64,000 nucleotides of DNA, taken from NCBI RefSeq assembly GCF_900107635.1, contig NZ_FNRD01000001.1, forward strand, positions 124,001 to 188,000, read 5' to 3'. The position numbers and the translations under genes are program-made. This document shows positions 47,041 through 56,128 of the stretch, one piece after another. The first letter of the stretch is position 1, and each line of letters opens with the position of its first letter. Source of the DNA: Flavobacterium gillisiae. GTDB taxonomy: Bacteria; Bacteroidota; Bacteroidia; Flavobacteriales; Flavobacteriaceae. The notes under the pieces were generated by a model, which did not search any database, had not been told where the DNA came from, and was given only the letters and a program-made list of their open reading frames with translations.

Positions 47041-49158
47041 ATGAAAAAGGGTTTGCTAACTTTGTTTTTATCATTTCTTTCTTTTATTACTTATTCGCAA
47101 GACCGAGATTTATTAGAGTCAAATTTTTCTCCTGAGCGATTTCCTATTTTTCCACGTTGTGAAAATTTGGAAAATAAGGAATTGGAAAGTTGTTTTTATA
47201 ATGAAGTTCAGGATTTTGTTTTTCAAAATTTTGTTGTTCCCGAAAACCTTGTGCAAAACAATTTTGAAGGAAATGTAAAAGTGCTTTTTGAAGTAGATGC
47301 AACCGGTGTTTTTAAAGTCATCTATGTAAATGCAATTGATGAGGAATTAATAAAGGAAGCAAAGAGAGTTTTTACCAAGTTTCCTAAAATTACTGCATCA
47401 ACGTATAATGGTACTTCGGTTTATTCAAAATACAATATCACGATATCAATTCCATTGAAAAGCGCTGAAACAAGAGCTTCAGAGGCATTAGCTCGTGCTG
47501 AGATAATAAAAAGTAGTACAAAGCAATTAACGGAATTAGATAGTATTGTTTATAAGAAATACAATAATCCGGAGTATGATAGTCATTTAAATATTCCTTT
47601 TTCACATAGTTATTATGCGCAATTTGATGGAGCGTTAAATCGTGTAGGGAGTAATAATCACACAGCCTCAAAACCGTATACTTACGCTGAGGTATCAAAA
47701 TATTATGATATTAAAGGGGTAAATGAAAAGCTAAAAAAGAATGTTTCTGGTTGGTGGGCTAAAAAGTTGTGGAATGAAAACACGGTTGAAATTCAGGGAG
47801 ACGGCTACTGGTTGTCTTTAAACCCAATATTGGACTTACAGGTAGGTAAAGCTTCTAATAGTGATGTTTCTTATACGTATGTCAATACCCGCGCGATTAA
47901 TTTTAGGGGAGGTCTTGGTGATAAACTGAATTTTTCGACCACTGTATTTGAAAGTCAGGGACGTTTTGCTGATTATTTTAATCGGTATGCTGAATCGATA
48001 AAACCGGCAGGGGGGAATCCCGCAATTATTCCTGGGATGGGAATTGCGAAGAATTTTAAAACTGATTCGTATGATTTTCCTTTGGCGGAAGCTAATTTGA
48101 CATTTTCTGCAAGCAAGCATATTGATTTGCAATTAGGATATGGAAGGAATTTTATTGGAGATGGATACCGTTCATTGATGGAAAGTGATGGGGCAAGTCC
48201 GTATCCTTATTTTAAAATTAATACTAATTTTTGGAAAATAAAATATACGAATACATACATGTGGTTAAAAGACGTTCGTCCCGAAGTTACTCTCGAGAGA
48301 ACCTATGCGACTAAGTTTATGGCAAATCATTATTTAAGTTGGAATATTTCCAATAGATTGAATCTTGGTTTCTTTGAGTCAGTTATATGGACCAATACAA
48401 ATGACAGAGGGTTTGATGCCAGTTTCGTCAATCCAATTATATTTTACAGATCAGTTGAGTTTGCCTCTTCGGCGAGAACTGGAAATGCGCTATTAGGACT
48501 AACATTTAAGTATAAGTGGAGCGATAAAGTCAATGTTTATGGTCAATTTTTGTTAGATGAATTTTCTTTGGGAGATATTAAAAGTGGCGATAACAGTTGG
48601 AAAAATAAATATGGCTATCAATTGGGTGTTAAGTATTATAATGCATTCCAGGTTGATAATTTATTATTGCAATTAGAGTACAACCATGTGCGTCCTTATA
48701 TGTATTCTCATAGTGAGCCTATTACAAATTACGGACACAATAATCAAAGTATCGGACATCAATGGGGTGGTAACTTTAAGGAGTTTATTGCCATCGCGCG
48801 CTACCATAAAGGCAGGTATTTTGCTGATGCGAAAATTACTGCTGGAACTCGCGGCTTGGATTTTGACACGACTGAAGACAGCTTTAATTACGGTGGGAAT
48901 ATTTATAAAGATTATGATTTAAAGCGACCATTTAATAGTGGTGTAAAAGTGGGGCAAGGGAATAAAACGTCTCTTTTTATTGCAGATATTCAAGGGGGAT
49001 ATTTAGTAAATCCGACTACTAATTTAAAGATTTTTGGTAGTTATATTTACAGAAGTTTTGACCCTACAAAGAATACGGCAACTACATTCAGTGAGAGTAC
49101 CAATTGGTTTACATTGGGATTACGCGCTGACGTTTTTAATTGGTATTTTGATTATTAG
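47041..49158 (+). CDS. remB: Gliding motility protein RemB-like outer-membrane protein (TonB-C domain + Wzi-type barrel)
   Basis: 705 residues. A signal peptide (ending FITYS-Q) is followed at about residues 70-140 by a TonB C-terminal-like domain (EGNVKVLFEVDATGVFKVIYV, AKRVFTKFPKI) and then by a long beta-barrel with the character of capsule-assembly (Wzi) proteins. I call it RemB from its position after sprA-gcvH-vanZ-deoC, matching my recollection of the F. johnsoniae order, and from its domain make-up. RemB mutants have partial gliding defects. ATG 47041 is chosen because it gives the signal peptide; the frame extends 30 bp further up over the deoC end. Confidence 0.72.
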   Translation: MKKGLLTLFLSFLSFITYSQDRDLLESNFSPERFPIFPRCENLENKELESCFYNEVQDFVFQNFVVPENLVQNNFEGNVKVLFEVDATGVFKVIYVNAIDEELIKEAKRVFTKFPKITASTYNGTSVYSKYNITISIPLKSAETRASEALARAEIIKSSTKQLTELDSIVYKKYNNPEYDSHLNIPFSHSYYAQFDGALNRVGSNNHTASKPYTYAEVSKYYDIKGVNEKLKKNVSGWWAKKLWNENTVEIQGDGYWLSLNPILDLQVGKASNSDVSYTYVNTRAINFRGGLGDKLNFSTTVFESQGRFADYFNRYAESIKPAGGNPAIIPGMGIAKNFKTDSYDFPLAEANLTFSASKHIDLQLGYGRNFIGDGYRSLMESDGASPYPYFKINTNFWKIKYTNTYMWLKDVRPEVTLERTYATKFMANHYLSWNISNRLNLGFFESVIWTNTNDRGFDASFVNPIIFYRSVEFASSARTGNALLGLTFKYKWSDKVNVYGQFLLDEFSLGDIKSGDNSWKNKYGYQLGVKYYNAFQVDNLLLQLEYNHVRPYMYSHSEPITNYGHNNQSIGHQWGGNFKEFIAIARYHKGRYFADAKITAGTRGLDFDTTEDSFNYGGNIYKDYDLKRPFNSGVKVGQGNKTSLFIADIQGGYLVNPTTNLKIFGSYIYRSFDPTKNTATTFSESTNWFTLGLRADVFNWYFDY

Positions 49159-49292
49159 AAAAGGATTAAGATAGCTGTGTGTTAATTCGAAAAAGTACCT
49201 TTTATTTAGGAATTATCTGTCAGTATCATTTAATGTTAAGATTAGTTTAAAAAAAATATAAATTCTTCATTCTAATTTCTATCTGTAAGTTG

Positions 49293-49300
49293 TACCTTTG
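49293..49300 (+). promoter_or_regulatory. Putative -7 box (TACCTTTG) for the ctaB operon
   Basis: It matches TAnnTTTG, 32 bp before the TTG start of ctaB. Confidence 0.55.
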
Positions 49301-49332
49301 CACCAGTTTTAAAAAACCTAATAAAAACCGCA

Positions 49333-50235
49333 TTGAATAGTACGTTAAATACATTTTCCCTTAAAAGAGTTTTTCTGGATTTTAAAGAAATCACGAAAGC
49401 GGGATTGGCTATAAGTGTTTTATTTTCCTCTATTGCAGGATACTTTTTGGGTTTTAATAGCGAACAGCCTTTTCAGTGGTCTGTTTTGTTGATGCTTGCC
49501 GTTGGAGGATATTGTATGGTGGGAGCTTCAAATGCTTTTAATCAGGTGATTGAGAAAGATTTAGATGCCTTAATGGACAGAACTAAAAATCGTCCTGTTC
49601 CCTCGGGAAGAATGTCTAGTTTTTCTGCTTTATTGGTAGCAAGCTTACTGACTATAATAGGTATTACATTACTATATATGATCAATCCTAAGACAGCAAT
49701 GTTTGGTGCGATTTCTATATTTTTATATACAAGTGTCTATACGCCATTAAAAACTATTACGTCATTGTCTGTTTTTGTGGGAGCTTTTCCTGGAGCTATT
49801 CCATTCATGTTAGGATGGGTTGCTGCAACAGGTGATTTTGGAATAGAAGCGGGGACATTATTCTTGATTCAGTTTTTTTGGCAATTCCCGCATTTTTGGG
49901 CGATTGGGTGGTTCTTGTATGAGGATTATGAAAAAGCAGGGTTTTTTATGTTGCCAACAGGGAAAAAAGATAAGGGTACTGCTTTACAGGTTATTTTATA
50001 TACGGTATGGCTTGTCATAGCTTCATTGCTGCCTTCATTAGGGTATACCGGTAAGTTGTTTATATCTCCTGTAGCGGCAGCGGCAGTTTTTTTATTGGGT
50101 GTTTGGATGTTGTTTTATGCAGTTAGACTTTATAAGTTAAGAACCGCAAAAGCAGCTAAGACGTTGATGCTTGTGAGTGTTGCGTATATTACTTTGTTAC
50201 AATTCGTGTATATAATTGATAAATTTTTGAGATAA
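49333..50235 (+). CDS. ctaB: Protoheme IX farnesyltransferase (heme O synthase)
   Basis: A 300-residue UbiA-type membrane prenyltransferase that converts heme B to heme O for the aa3 oxidase. The first Asp-rich motif is NQVIEKDLDALMDRT. The start is TTG 49333 (NSTLNTFSLKRVFLDFKEITKAG); no ATG fits upstream after the promoter, and the residues before the first helix look normal for the family. It opens the oxidase operon and stands 2 bp before the first subunit III gene. Confidence 0.95.
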   Translation: MNSTLNTFSLKRVFLDFKEITKAGLAISVLFSSIAGYFLGFNSEQPFQWSVLLMLAVGGYCMVGASNAFNQVIEKDLDALMDRTKNRPVPSGRMSSFSALLVASLLTIIGITLLYMINPKTAMFGAISIFLYTSVYTPLKTITSLSVFVGAFPGAIPFMLGWVAATGDFGIEAGTLFLIQFFWQFPHFWAIGWFLYEDYEKAGFFMLPTGKKDKGTALQVILYTVWLVIASLLPSLGYTGKLFISPVAAAAVFLLGVWMLFYAVRLYKLRTAKAAKTLMLVSVAYITLLQFVYIIDKFLR

Positions 50236-50237
50236 TT

Positions 50238-50825
50238 ATGGAAGTTACAATGACAACAGACGAACATAATGCGAGAACGGCAAGATCATACAAATTGATA
50301 TTGTTATTTGCTATGGTTAGTATGACCATGATGTTTGCAGGGCTTACCAGTGCATTTGTGGTAAGTAAATCGAGAGTAGATTGGTTGAAAGATTTTGAAT
50401 TGCCAACAGCCTTTTATTACAGTACTATTGTGATAATTGGATGTAGTGTTACATTTCATTTAGCTAAAAAATCCATTCAAAAAGACAATAAAAGTGCGAC
50501 TACTACATTTCTTTTTGCTACTTTAGCATTGGGAATATTGTTTGTGATTTTGCAGTTTATGGGCTTTGACGAGATAGTACAACAAGGGTATTATTTTACT
50601 GGAAGCGCGAGCTCAATTACAACGACATTTCTTTATGTTGTGACCGTTGTGCACTTAATTCACCTTGCAGGAGGGTTGATTTCACTGCTAATTATAATTT
50701 ATAATCATTTTAAACAAAAATACAATTCGAGTCAAACTCTTGGAATAGAACTAGGTGCAATGTATTGGCACTTTCTTGATTTCTTGTGGATTTATTTATT
50801 TGTATTTTTATATTTCTTTAAATAA
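50238..50825 (+). CDS. Cytochrome c oxidase subunit III (short form)
   Basis: A 195-residue protein with five membrane helices of the heme-copper oxidase subunit III family. It shows SFKLILLFAMVSMTMMFAG-like helix I and the closing motif LGAMYWHFLDFLWIYLF. It lies 42 bp before a second, longer subunit III. Two adjacent subunit III genes are a Bacteroidota habit; which one packs against subunit I, or whether both do, cannot be told from sequence. Confidence 0.92.
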   Translation: MEVTMTTDEHNARTARSYKLILLFAMVSMTMMFAGLTSAFVVSKSRVDWLKDFELPTAFYYSTIVIIGCSVTFHLAKKSIQKDNKSATTTFLFATLALGILFVILQFMGFDEIVQQGYYFTGSASSITTTFLYVVTVVHLIHLAGGLISLLIIIYNHFKQKYNSSQTLGIELGAMYWHFLDFLWIYLFVFLYFFK

Positions 50826-50867
50826 GAAAAAAACGTAAATTTGGGAACTTTTTAACGAATAACTTTT

Positions 50868-51896
50868 ATGGGATCGACAGTTACTACTGGGAATAGCGAA
50901 GAAAAAACTTGGGGAGGCGGCAATGAGCCAATGGGAGCAAGTTATGGTAAATTAATGATGTGGTTTTTTATCGTATCAGATGCCTTAACGTTCTCTGGAT
51001 TTTTAGCAGCTTATGGTTTTTCTAGATTTAAATTTATTGAGACATGGCCTTTGGCCGATGAAGTGTTTACTCACTTTCCATTTATGCACGGTGTATCTGC
51101 GCCGATGTATTATGTCGCTTTAATGACTTTTATTTTGATTTTTTCATCTGTAACAATGGTTTTGGCTGTTGATGCGGGTCATCAAATGAAAAAAGACAAG
51201 GTTATTATTTATATGTTTTTGACCATCGTAGGTGGAGGGATCTTTGTTGGATCGCAAGCTTGGGAATGGAAAAATTTCATTAAAGGAGAATACGGTGCTA
51301 TTGAAACAAAAGGAGGTAGTTTACTTCAGTTTGTGGATAAAGAAGGTAATCGTGTTGCTTTAGCAGACTTTGCAGCAACTTTGCAAGAGGAAAGAGTACA
51401 GCACACAAGAAGCAACGGAAGTTGGTTTGTTGGTGAAGATGCTTTGCCTACTTACTCTATTGCAGAAGTTCAAGCGGGATTTGAAGCGCATCCAGACCTT
51501 TTAATTAGAACTGAAGTTATTTATGAAGCAACTCCTGAAACTAAGGTGGATGCTAAAATAAATCATGACTTAAGTAAATTCAAACACAAGACTGTCTTAA
51601 CAAGAGAAGAGTCTGTAGTAAGATTAGCTCAAGCGGCTTATGTTGTTGAAGGAGCTAACTTGGTTAGAAATGAATACGGTAGTAAATTATTTGCTGATTT
51701 CTTTTTCTTTATAACAGGATTTCACGGATTTCACGTTTTTTCAGGGGTAATTATAAATATCATTATATTTTTTAATGTACTTCTTGGAACTTACGAGAAA
51801 AGAGGAAGTTATGAAATGGTCGAAAAAGTTGGTTTATACTGGCACTTTGTCGATTTAGTTTGGGTATTTGTATTTACAGTTTTCTATCTAGTTTAA
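50868..51896 (+). CDS. Cytochrome c oxidase subunit III (long form with soluble insertion)
   Basis: 342 residues. It has the subunit III helices and end motif (FHGFHVFSGV...GLYWHFVDLVWVFVFTVFYL), but a hydrophilic insert of about 110 residues (about 135-245, KGEYGAIETKGGSLLQF... to ...TVLTREESV) separates the early and late helices. The insert begins and ends next to membrane segments, so it should form a domain on one face of the complex. It follows the short form and precedes subunit IV. Confidence 0.9.
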   Translation: MGSTVTTGNSEEKTWGGGNEPMGASYGKLMMWFFIVSDALTFSGFLAAYGFSRFKFIETWPLADEVFTHFPFMHGVSAPMYYVALMTFILIFSSVTMVLAVDAGHQMKKDKVIIYMFLTIVGGGIFVGSQAWEWKNFIKGEYGAIETKGGSLLQFVDKEGNRVALADFAATLQEERVQHTRSNGSWFVGEDALPTYSIAEVQAGFEAHPDLLIRTEVIYEATPETKVDAKINHDLSKFKHKTVLTREESVVRLAQAAYVVEGANLVRNEYGSKLFADFFFFITGFHGFHVFSGVIINIIIFFNVLLGTYEKRGSYEMVEKVGLYWHFVDLVWVFVFTVFYLV

Positions 51897-51914
51897 TTTT
51901 CAAAAATTATTATT

Positions 51915-52271
51915 ATGTCACACGAGCACGAATATGTATCAAATACCAGTAGAATCTGGAAAGTTTTCGGAATATTATCTATGGTTACTATCGTAGAAGT
52001 AATTTTAGGTATTCTTAAACCAGACTCATTACACTTGAGTCATTTTCTAGGATTGAGTTTGCTTAACTGGATCTTTTATGGTCTGACAATATATAAAGCA
52101 TATTATATCGTTTATGCATTTATGCACATGGAGGGTGAGAAAAGCGCTCTAAGATATGCAGTTGTGCTACCGGTAATATTTTTAATTTTATATTTACTTT
52201 TCATTCTTTTGACTGAAGGTAATTATATTTATGGGGTTTTTAAAGATTCGACCATTAAATGGAATTTTTAA
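51915..52271 (+). CDS. Cytochrome c oxidase subunit IV (bacterial type)
   Basis: A 118-residue membrane protein with three helices and the motif IVYAFMHMEGEKSALRYAVVLP, as in bacterial subunit IV/CyoD-like proteins. It lies 18 bp past the long subunit III and ends just before a strong terminator. Confidence 0.9.
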   Translation: MSHEHEYVSNTSRIWKVFGILSMVTIVEVILGILKPDSLHLSHFLGLSLLNWIFYGLTIYKAYYIVYAFMHMEGEKSALRYAVVLPVIFLILYLLFILLTEGNYIYGVFKDSTIKWNF

Positions 52272-52288
52272 CAATATATTAATTCAAA

Positions 52289-52326
52289 AAAAGGGTATCC
52301 GTCGCGGCGGATGCCCTTTTTTATTT
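52289..52326 (+). terminator. Terminator after the subunit IV gene
   Basis: AAGGGTATCCG pairs with CGGATGCCCTT around a 6-nt GC-rich loop, followed by TTTTTATTTT. It splits the oxidase operon, and a new -7 box lies immediately behind it. Confidence 0.9.
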
Positions 52327-52334
52327 TATTTTTG
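52327..52334 (+). promoter_or_regulatory. Putative -7 box (TATTTTTG) for the SCO operon
   Basis: It matches TAnnTTTG, 25 bp before the ATG at 52360 and directly behind the terminator. Confidence 0.5.
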
Positions 52335-52359
52335 TACCCTAAATGACATCTTCATAATA

Positions 52360-53001
52360 ATGAAAAAAAATATCGTTCTTTTTGTTCTTTTTATATTGCC
52401 TATAGTGGCTTATCTTTTTTTTGCATCTGGTGTAAATGGTTTTACTAAATTACCTGTAATTACGCCTAAGATTAACGATTTTGGAGATTGGCAGTCTTTG
52501 GATGGAAAGAAAGTTTCGTTAGACAATAAGATAACTATTTTAGGTTTTGGTGGGTCTAATCTTATAGAAAACCGCGGTAACCTTTTCAATCTTAATGAAA
52601 AAATATACCAACGCTATCATACCTTTAAAGATCTTCAGTTTGTAATGCTTTGCCCAATAGGTACAGAAGATGATGTCAAAAGTATTTTGGATGCTTTAGA
52701 TGAATTTACTGATGTTTCTCAATGGCACTTTTTGTTTGCTACTCCTCAAGAGATTAACTCCTATTACGACCAATTAAAATTAGTGGGTAAATTAGACAGT
52801 CATTCTGGTACTCCAGATGTGTACATCGTAGATAAAGCGAGAAATCTTAGAGGAAGAAAAAAGGTTAAGGAATATAAGGAGGGTTATAATACTTTCCATC
52901 CTTCTGAGTTGAGTAATGAAATGTTAGATGATTTTAAAGTGATTCTTTATGAATATCGTGCAGCACTTAAGAAAAATCACAACGCTACAAAGCAACTTTA
53001 A
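52360..53001 (+). CDS. Cysteine-less SCO-like thioredoxin-fold membrane protein
   Basis: 213 residues with one N-terminal membrane helix and a thioredoxin-like domain. It aligns by eye with SCO proteins: the strand before the CxxxC site is present (KITILGFGGSNLIENRG, 58-74) but both copper-binding cysteines are gone. The distal His of the SCO HSG motif remains (H148). A lone Cys98 is elsewhere. ATG 52360 is used because upstream codons lie in the terminator. It is 11 bp before a true SCO gene. Possibly it is a non-copper partner or scaffold; the function is unknown. Confidence 0.7.
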   Translation: MKKNIVLFVLFILPIVAYLFFASGVNGFTKLPVITPKINDFGDWQSLDGKKVSLDNKITILGFGGSNLIENRGNLFNLNEKIYQRYHTFKDLQFVMLCPIGTEDDVKSILDALDEFTDVSQWHFLFATPQEINSYYDQLKLVGKLDSHSGTPDVYIVDKARNLRGRKKVKEYKEGYNTFHPSELSNEMLDDFKVILYEYRAALKKNHNATKQL

Positions 53002-53012
53002 ATTTAGAATAT

Positions 53013-53699
53013 ATGTTTAAAAATAAATCTTATATAGGTATTTCGTTTATTATTCTGGTTTTTGGAATATACGCAGTTCCAAAAATAATATCCCGAATTC
53101 AAAATAATGAAGTTGTAAAGGGAGACCGTTTAGACAAGGTTGAAGCCACAAAGGTTATAGATGAGAAGTTAATCAAAATTGGTCCTGCACCAAAATTTGA
53201 TTTAATTAATCAAGACGGTTTGAAGATCACAAATGAAAGCTATAAGGGAAAAGTATATGTTCTAGAGTTTTTCTTTACGACTTGTCCTTCTATTTGCCCA
53301 AAAATGAATCAAAGCATGTTGTTGATTGAGAAGAAATTTTTTGGTAATCCTAATTTCGGAATTGTATCCATTACTATCGATCCCAAACACGACACTGCTA
53401 AAGTATTAAAAGAGCATGCCGAGTTACTGGGTGTTAGATCCTCAAATTGGAATTTTTTAACTGGCGATAGAGAATATATTTTTGACTTGGCCAATAAAGG
53501 TTTTAATCTTTATGCAGGTGAGAATAGTAAAGTGAACGGTGGCTTTGAGCACTCCGGTTTGTTTGCTTTAATCGATAAAGAGGGTAATATCCGTTGTAGA
53601 AAAGATGATTTTGGAAATCCTATCTTGTATTATGATGGATTGGATAAAAAAGGGGTTAGAGATATCCAACAAGATATTAATATTTTATTAGAAGAATAA
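53013..53699 (+). CDS. SCO1/SenC family copper chaperone
   Basis: A 228-residue membrane-anchored thioredoxin-fold protein that delivers copper to CuA of subunit II. Copper ligands are C91 and C95 (TTCPSICPKMN) and H180 (GFEHSGLF). It has an N-terminal anchor helix. It is paired with the cysteine-less paralogue before it and with a DUF420 protein 5 bp after it, all inferred oxidase assembly factors. Confidence 0.95.
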   Translation: MFKNKSYIGISFIILVFGIYAVPKIISRIQNNEVVKGDRLDKVEATKVIDEKLIKIGPAPKFDLINQDGLKITNESYKGKVYVLEFFFTTCPSICPKMNQSMLLIEKKFFGNPNFGIVSITIDPKHDTAKVLKEHAELLGVRSSNWNFLTGDREYIFDLANKGFNLYAGENSKVNGGFEHSGLFALIDKEGNIRCRKDDFGNPILYYDGLDKKGVRDIQQDINILLEE

Positions 53700-53704
53700 A
53701 GAAG

Positions 53705-54247
53705 ATGAACGAGCAAAATTTAGAGCAGAAATTTAATAAATGGATTATTCTTTTATCCGTTGCAATTCCAGTGGTGGTAGTGTTGCTTTTTAGTGTTAAT
53801 TTAAAGAAAATGGGTTTTGCAGTAGAGCCTCTTAATTTTTTACCTCCTATCTATGCTACTATTAATGGTATAACTGCAGTTTTATTAGTGTCTGCTGTCT
53901 TGGCAATTAAGAAAGGGAATCGAAAATTGCACGAAAATTTAATGAAAGGTGCTATTGGCTGTTCTATTCTTTTTTTAGGGATGTACGTGTCCTATCATAT
54001 GACTTCAGATTCGACAAAGTTTGGAGGAGAAGGTGTTGTGAAATATGTATATTATTTTATATTGTTTACACACATCGTATTATCGGTAATAATTATTCCT
54101 TTGGTTCTGATAACGTATGTTCGTGCCTTAGCTCAAGTATTTGATAAACATAAGAAAATTGCTAAAATTACTTTTCCAATCTGGTTGTATGTTGCTGTTA
54201 CCGGTGTAATCGTTTATTTAATGATTTCTCCTTATTATGTTAGATAG
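53705..54247 (+). CDS. DUF420 membrane protein (CtaM-like)
   Basis: 180 residues with about five membrane helices and conserved histidines in NRKLHENLM, VSYHMTSD and FTHIVLS. DUF420 includes CtaM, needed for heme-copper oxidase activity in Firmicutes. Its place behind SCO supports a role in oxidase maturation. The end overlaps an alternative upstream start of the next gene. Confidence 0.88.
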   Translation: MNEQNLEQKFNKWIILLSVAIPVVVVLLFSVNLKKMGFAVEPLNFLPPIYATINGITAVLLVSAVLAIKKGNRKLHENLMKGAIGCSILFLGMYVSYHMTSDSTKFGGEGVVKYVYYFILFTHIVLSVIIIPLVLITYVRALAQVFDKHKKIAKITFPIWLYVAVTGVIVYLMISPYYVR

Positions 54248-54281
54248 AACAATGGGAAATATAAAACTCGAAAAAACAGTT

Positions 54282-54509
54282 ATGAAAAAGAGAATTACAA
54301 TACTATTTTTTATTCTTTCTTTATTTTTCTCTCTAAATGTTGGTGCGCAATGTGCTATGTGTAGGGCAGCATTGGGAGGTAAAGAGAATAATGTGCAAGC
54401 ACAGGCAGTTAATGATGGTATTGTTTATCTAATGGCAATTCCTTACATTCTGGTTGCAGGAATTGGTTATGGTGTGTATCGAATAAGAAAAAATAAAAAA
54501 TTAGATTAA
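54282..54509 (+). CDS. Small membrane protein with CxxC motif
   Basis: 75 residues from ATG 54282: signal peptide (MKKRITILFFILSLFFSLNVGA), then QCAMCRAALG directly after cleavage, a short loop and one membrane helix near the C-terminus, ending in basic residues. A start at 54252 is possible but lengthens the n-region. The CxxC would face the periplasm. I know no established function. As the last gene of the SCO operon, it may bind copper or heme or act in thiol exchange for oxidase assembly. Confidence 0.75.
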   Translation: MKKRITILFFILSLFFSLNVGAQCAMCRAALGGKENNVQAQAVNDGIVYLMAIPYILVAGIGYGVYRIRKNKKLD

Positions 54510-54521
54510 GGCGATTCGTTT

Positions 54522-55931
54522 TTATTTTAATCCATCAATGGAAATGTTAATTTCTCCATTTACTTTGATGAAAGCGATTATTGCATTGTTTGTTAATTGC
54601 ACTTTACGGAACTGTATATCTTCCATCTTTCCGTTTACATAAACACCTGGTAGTGGGGAATAATTTTTTAGATAACCCATCATAGTCTTTTTGCCTTCAT
54701 CTAAATTACTTTGGATCGAATAGCGACAGTTTTCCTTTATTTTTCGAAGAACTAATCCTTGGGCAAGCCAGTTTGCAGTTCGCATTAATTTGTTTTTAGT
54801 GTCTAAAACATAATCTAATTCGTCAAAATATATTTCTTTAGACTTATCGTCGTATTGTGGAAAACCAGATAAATAAATTTTACCGTTTAAGGATCCTGAT
54901 AAATCTAAGGCAATAACCATTTTGCTGTTTTTGTGCCAAATTTCGACGTCTTGTACTTTTACTTTTTTTCCTCCTGACTCAAATTCTTGTCCTGCAAAAT
55001 TTTTCTTCATTATTTTAGAAGCATCGTTATAGGTAGATACAGCGACAATATTAGCTGAAATTTGATTTGGGATTTTGGTTACTGGTTTTAAGATGATTTT
55101 ATTTAAATCAAATTTGGATTCGGGTTGTTTTCCTATCAGAGTTTCCATGTTGCACTTCATTCCCATTTGTAGTGAAAACTGATCCTTTTTTAGTTTTGAG
55201 GCAGTCGTATAGATTTCTAAAGGAACGATTCTTAACCAGCTTTCGTAGTCCTCATTCATTTGAAAAGGGACGCAGATTTTTTCTAAAGCGGTTAGTACGT
55301 TTGGTTTAAAATCCATTGATTTATTTACGGCTTCATCAATTTTTCGCTCGATTTTGGACTTGAATAACTTTATCGCTGGATTGATCACGTAAGTAACTGG
55401 AATATTTTTGCCAAAAACAGTTGTAGTAGGACTCTCATTCCAATCTAAAGAACTCAGTTCTGTTTTGGTATTTAGTTTCCAATTAGTCAAACTAACATCA
55501 CTTGTTAATGTTACTACTCCGTTAAGGTTAAATTCCTGGGTTTTGTAAAATTCGGTGCCTAGTGTTTTTGTTCCTATTCTGTATTTTACTAGAACTTTTA
55601 GAGGCAAGGTAGTTTTGATTCTGTCTCCTGACTTTTCATTGGTGTTCTCTATTGTTATCGGGGCTAGTTTCCATACTTGCATTTCTATATCATCATCTTC
55701 GATATTATTGTCCTCGTAGATTAATCCGTTTAGAAGTGCGTTAGTTTGGTTCTCAATGTCTTTTAGTTTTACAGTTATTGGCAAAGTAATAAAGGAAGGA
55801 ATGTTTTCATATACCAAAGGACTAGCGTCATCTGGTTCAGGTTTTAATGCAGTTATTTTTTGAGAAGGAGAGCAGCTAATAAAAAGCATAAAGGTGAACG
55901 CAAAAAGTAGGAGTGAGGCAGGTTTTGGCAT
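54522..55931 (-). CDS. DUF4403 family lipoprotein
   Basis: A 469-residue lipoprotein (lipobox FISC) of the DUF4403 family, which shares the tubular lipid-binding (TULIP/BPI-like) appearance of long alternating strands with internal repeats (PITVKLKDIENQTNALLNGLIYED..., GKIYLSGFPQYDDKSKEIYFDELDY). Function unknown; lipid transport or periplasmic binding has been suggested for similar folds. It converges with the SCO operon and has its own leftward promoter. Confidence 0.85.
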   Translation of the reverse strand: MPKPASLLLFAFTFMLFISCSPSQKITALKPEPDDASPLVYENIPSFITLPITVKLKDIENQTNALLNGLIYEDNNIEDDDIEMQVWKLAPITIENTNEKSGDRIKTTLPLKVLVKYRIGTKTLGTEFYKTQEFNLNGVVTLTSDVSLTNWKLNTKTELSSLDWNESPTTTVFGKNIPVTYVINPAIKLFKSKIERKIDEAVNKSMDFKPNVLTALEKICVPFQMNEDYESWLRIVPLEIYTTASKLKKDQFSLQMGMKCNMETLIGKQPESKFDLNKIILKPVTKIPNQISANIVAVSTYNDASKIMKKNFAGQEFESGGKKVKVQDVEIWHKNSKMVIALDLSGSLNGKIYLSGFPQYDDKSKEIYFDELDYVLDTKNKLMRTANWLAQGLVLRKIKENCRYSIQSNLDEGKKTMMGYLKNYSPLPGVYVNGKMEDIQFRKVQLTNNAIIAFIKVNGEINISIDGLK

Positions 55932-55950
55932 TTGTTCTGATTTGAAGGTG

Positions 55951-55958
55951 CAAAATTA
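55951..55958 (-). promoter_or_regulatory. Putative -7 box (TAATTTTG, minus strand) for the DUF4403 gene
   Basis: It matches TAnnTTTG read leftward, 19 bp before the ATG at 55931. Confidence 0.45.
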
Positions 55959-56128
55959 GTGAAACAAATATATTTTTTTGTTTTTTTGTAACAAAAGGAT
56001 GTTTTAATTGTCTAACCTATTTTATGGGATAGGCTAAACGCATTGAGATTTTGTATTTTTATTCAAAATTCAAGAAACGGAAAAGTTGCGTTGGGGTTGC
56101 CGTTACATTACAATTTATTCAAAAAAAC

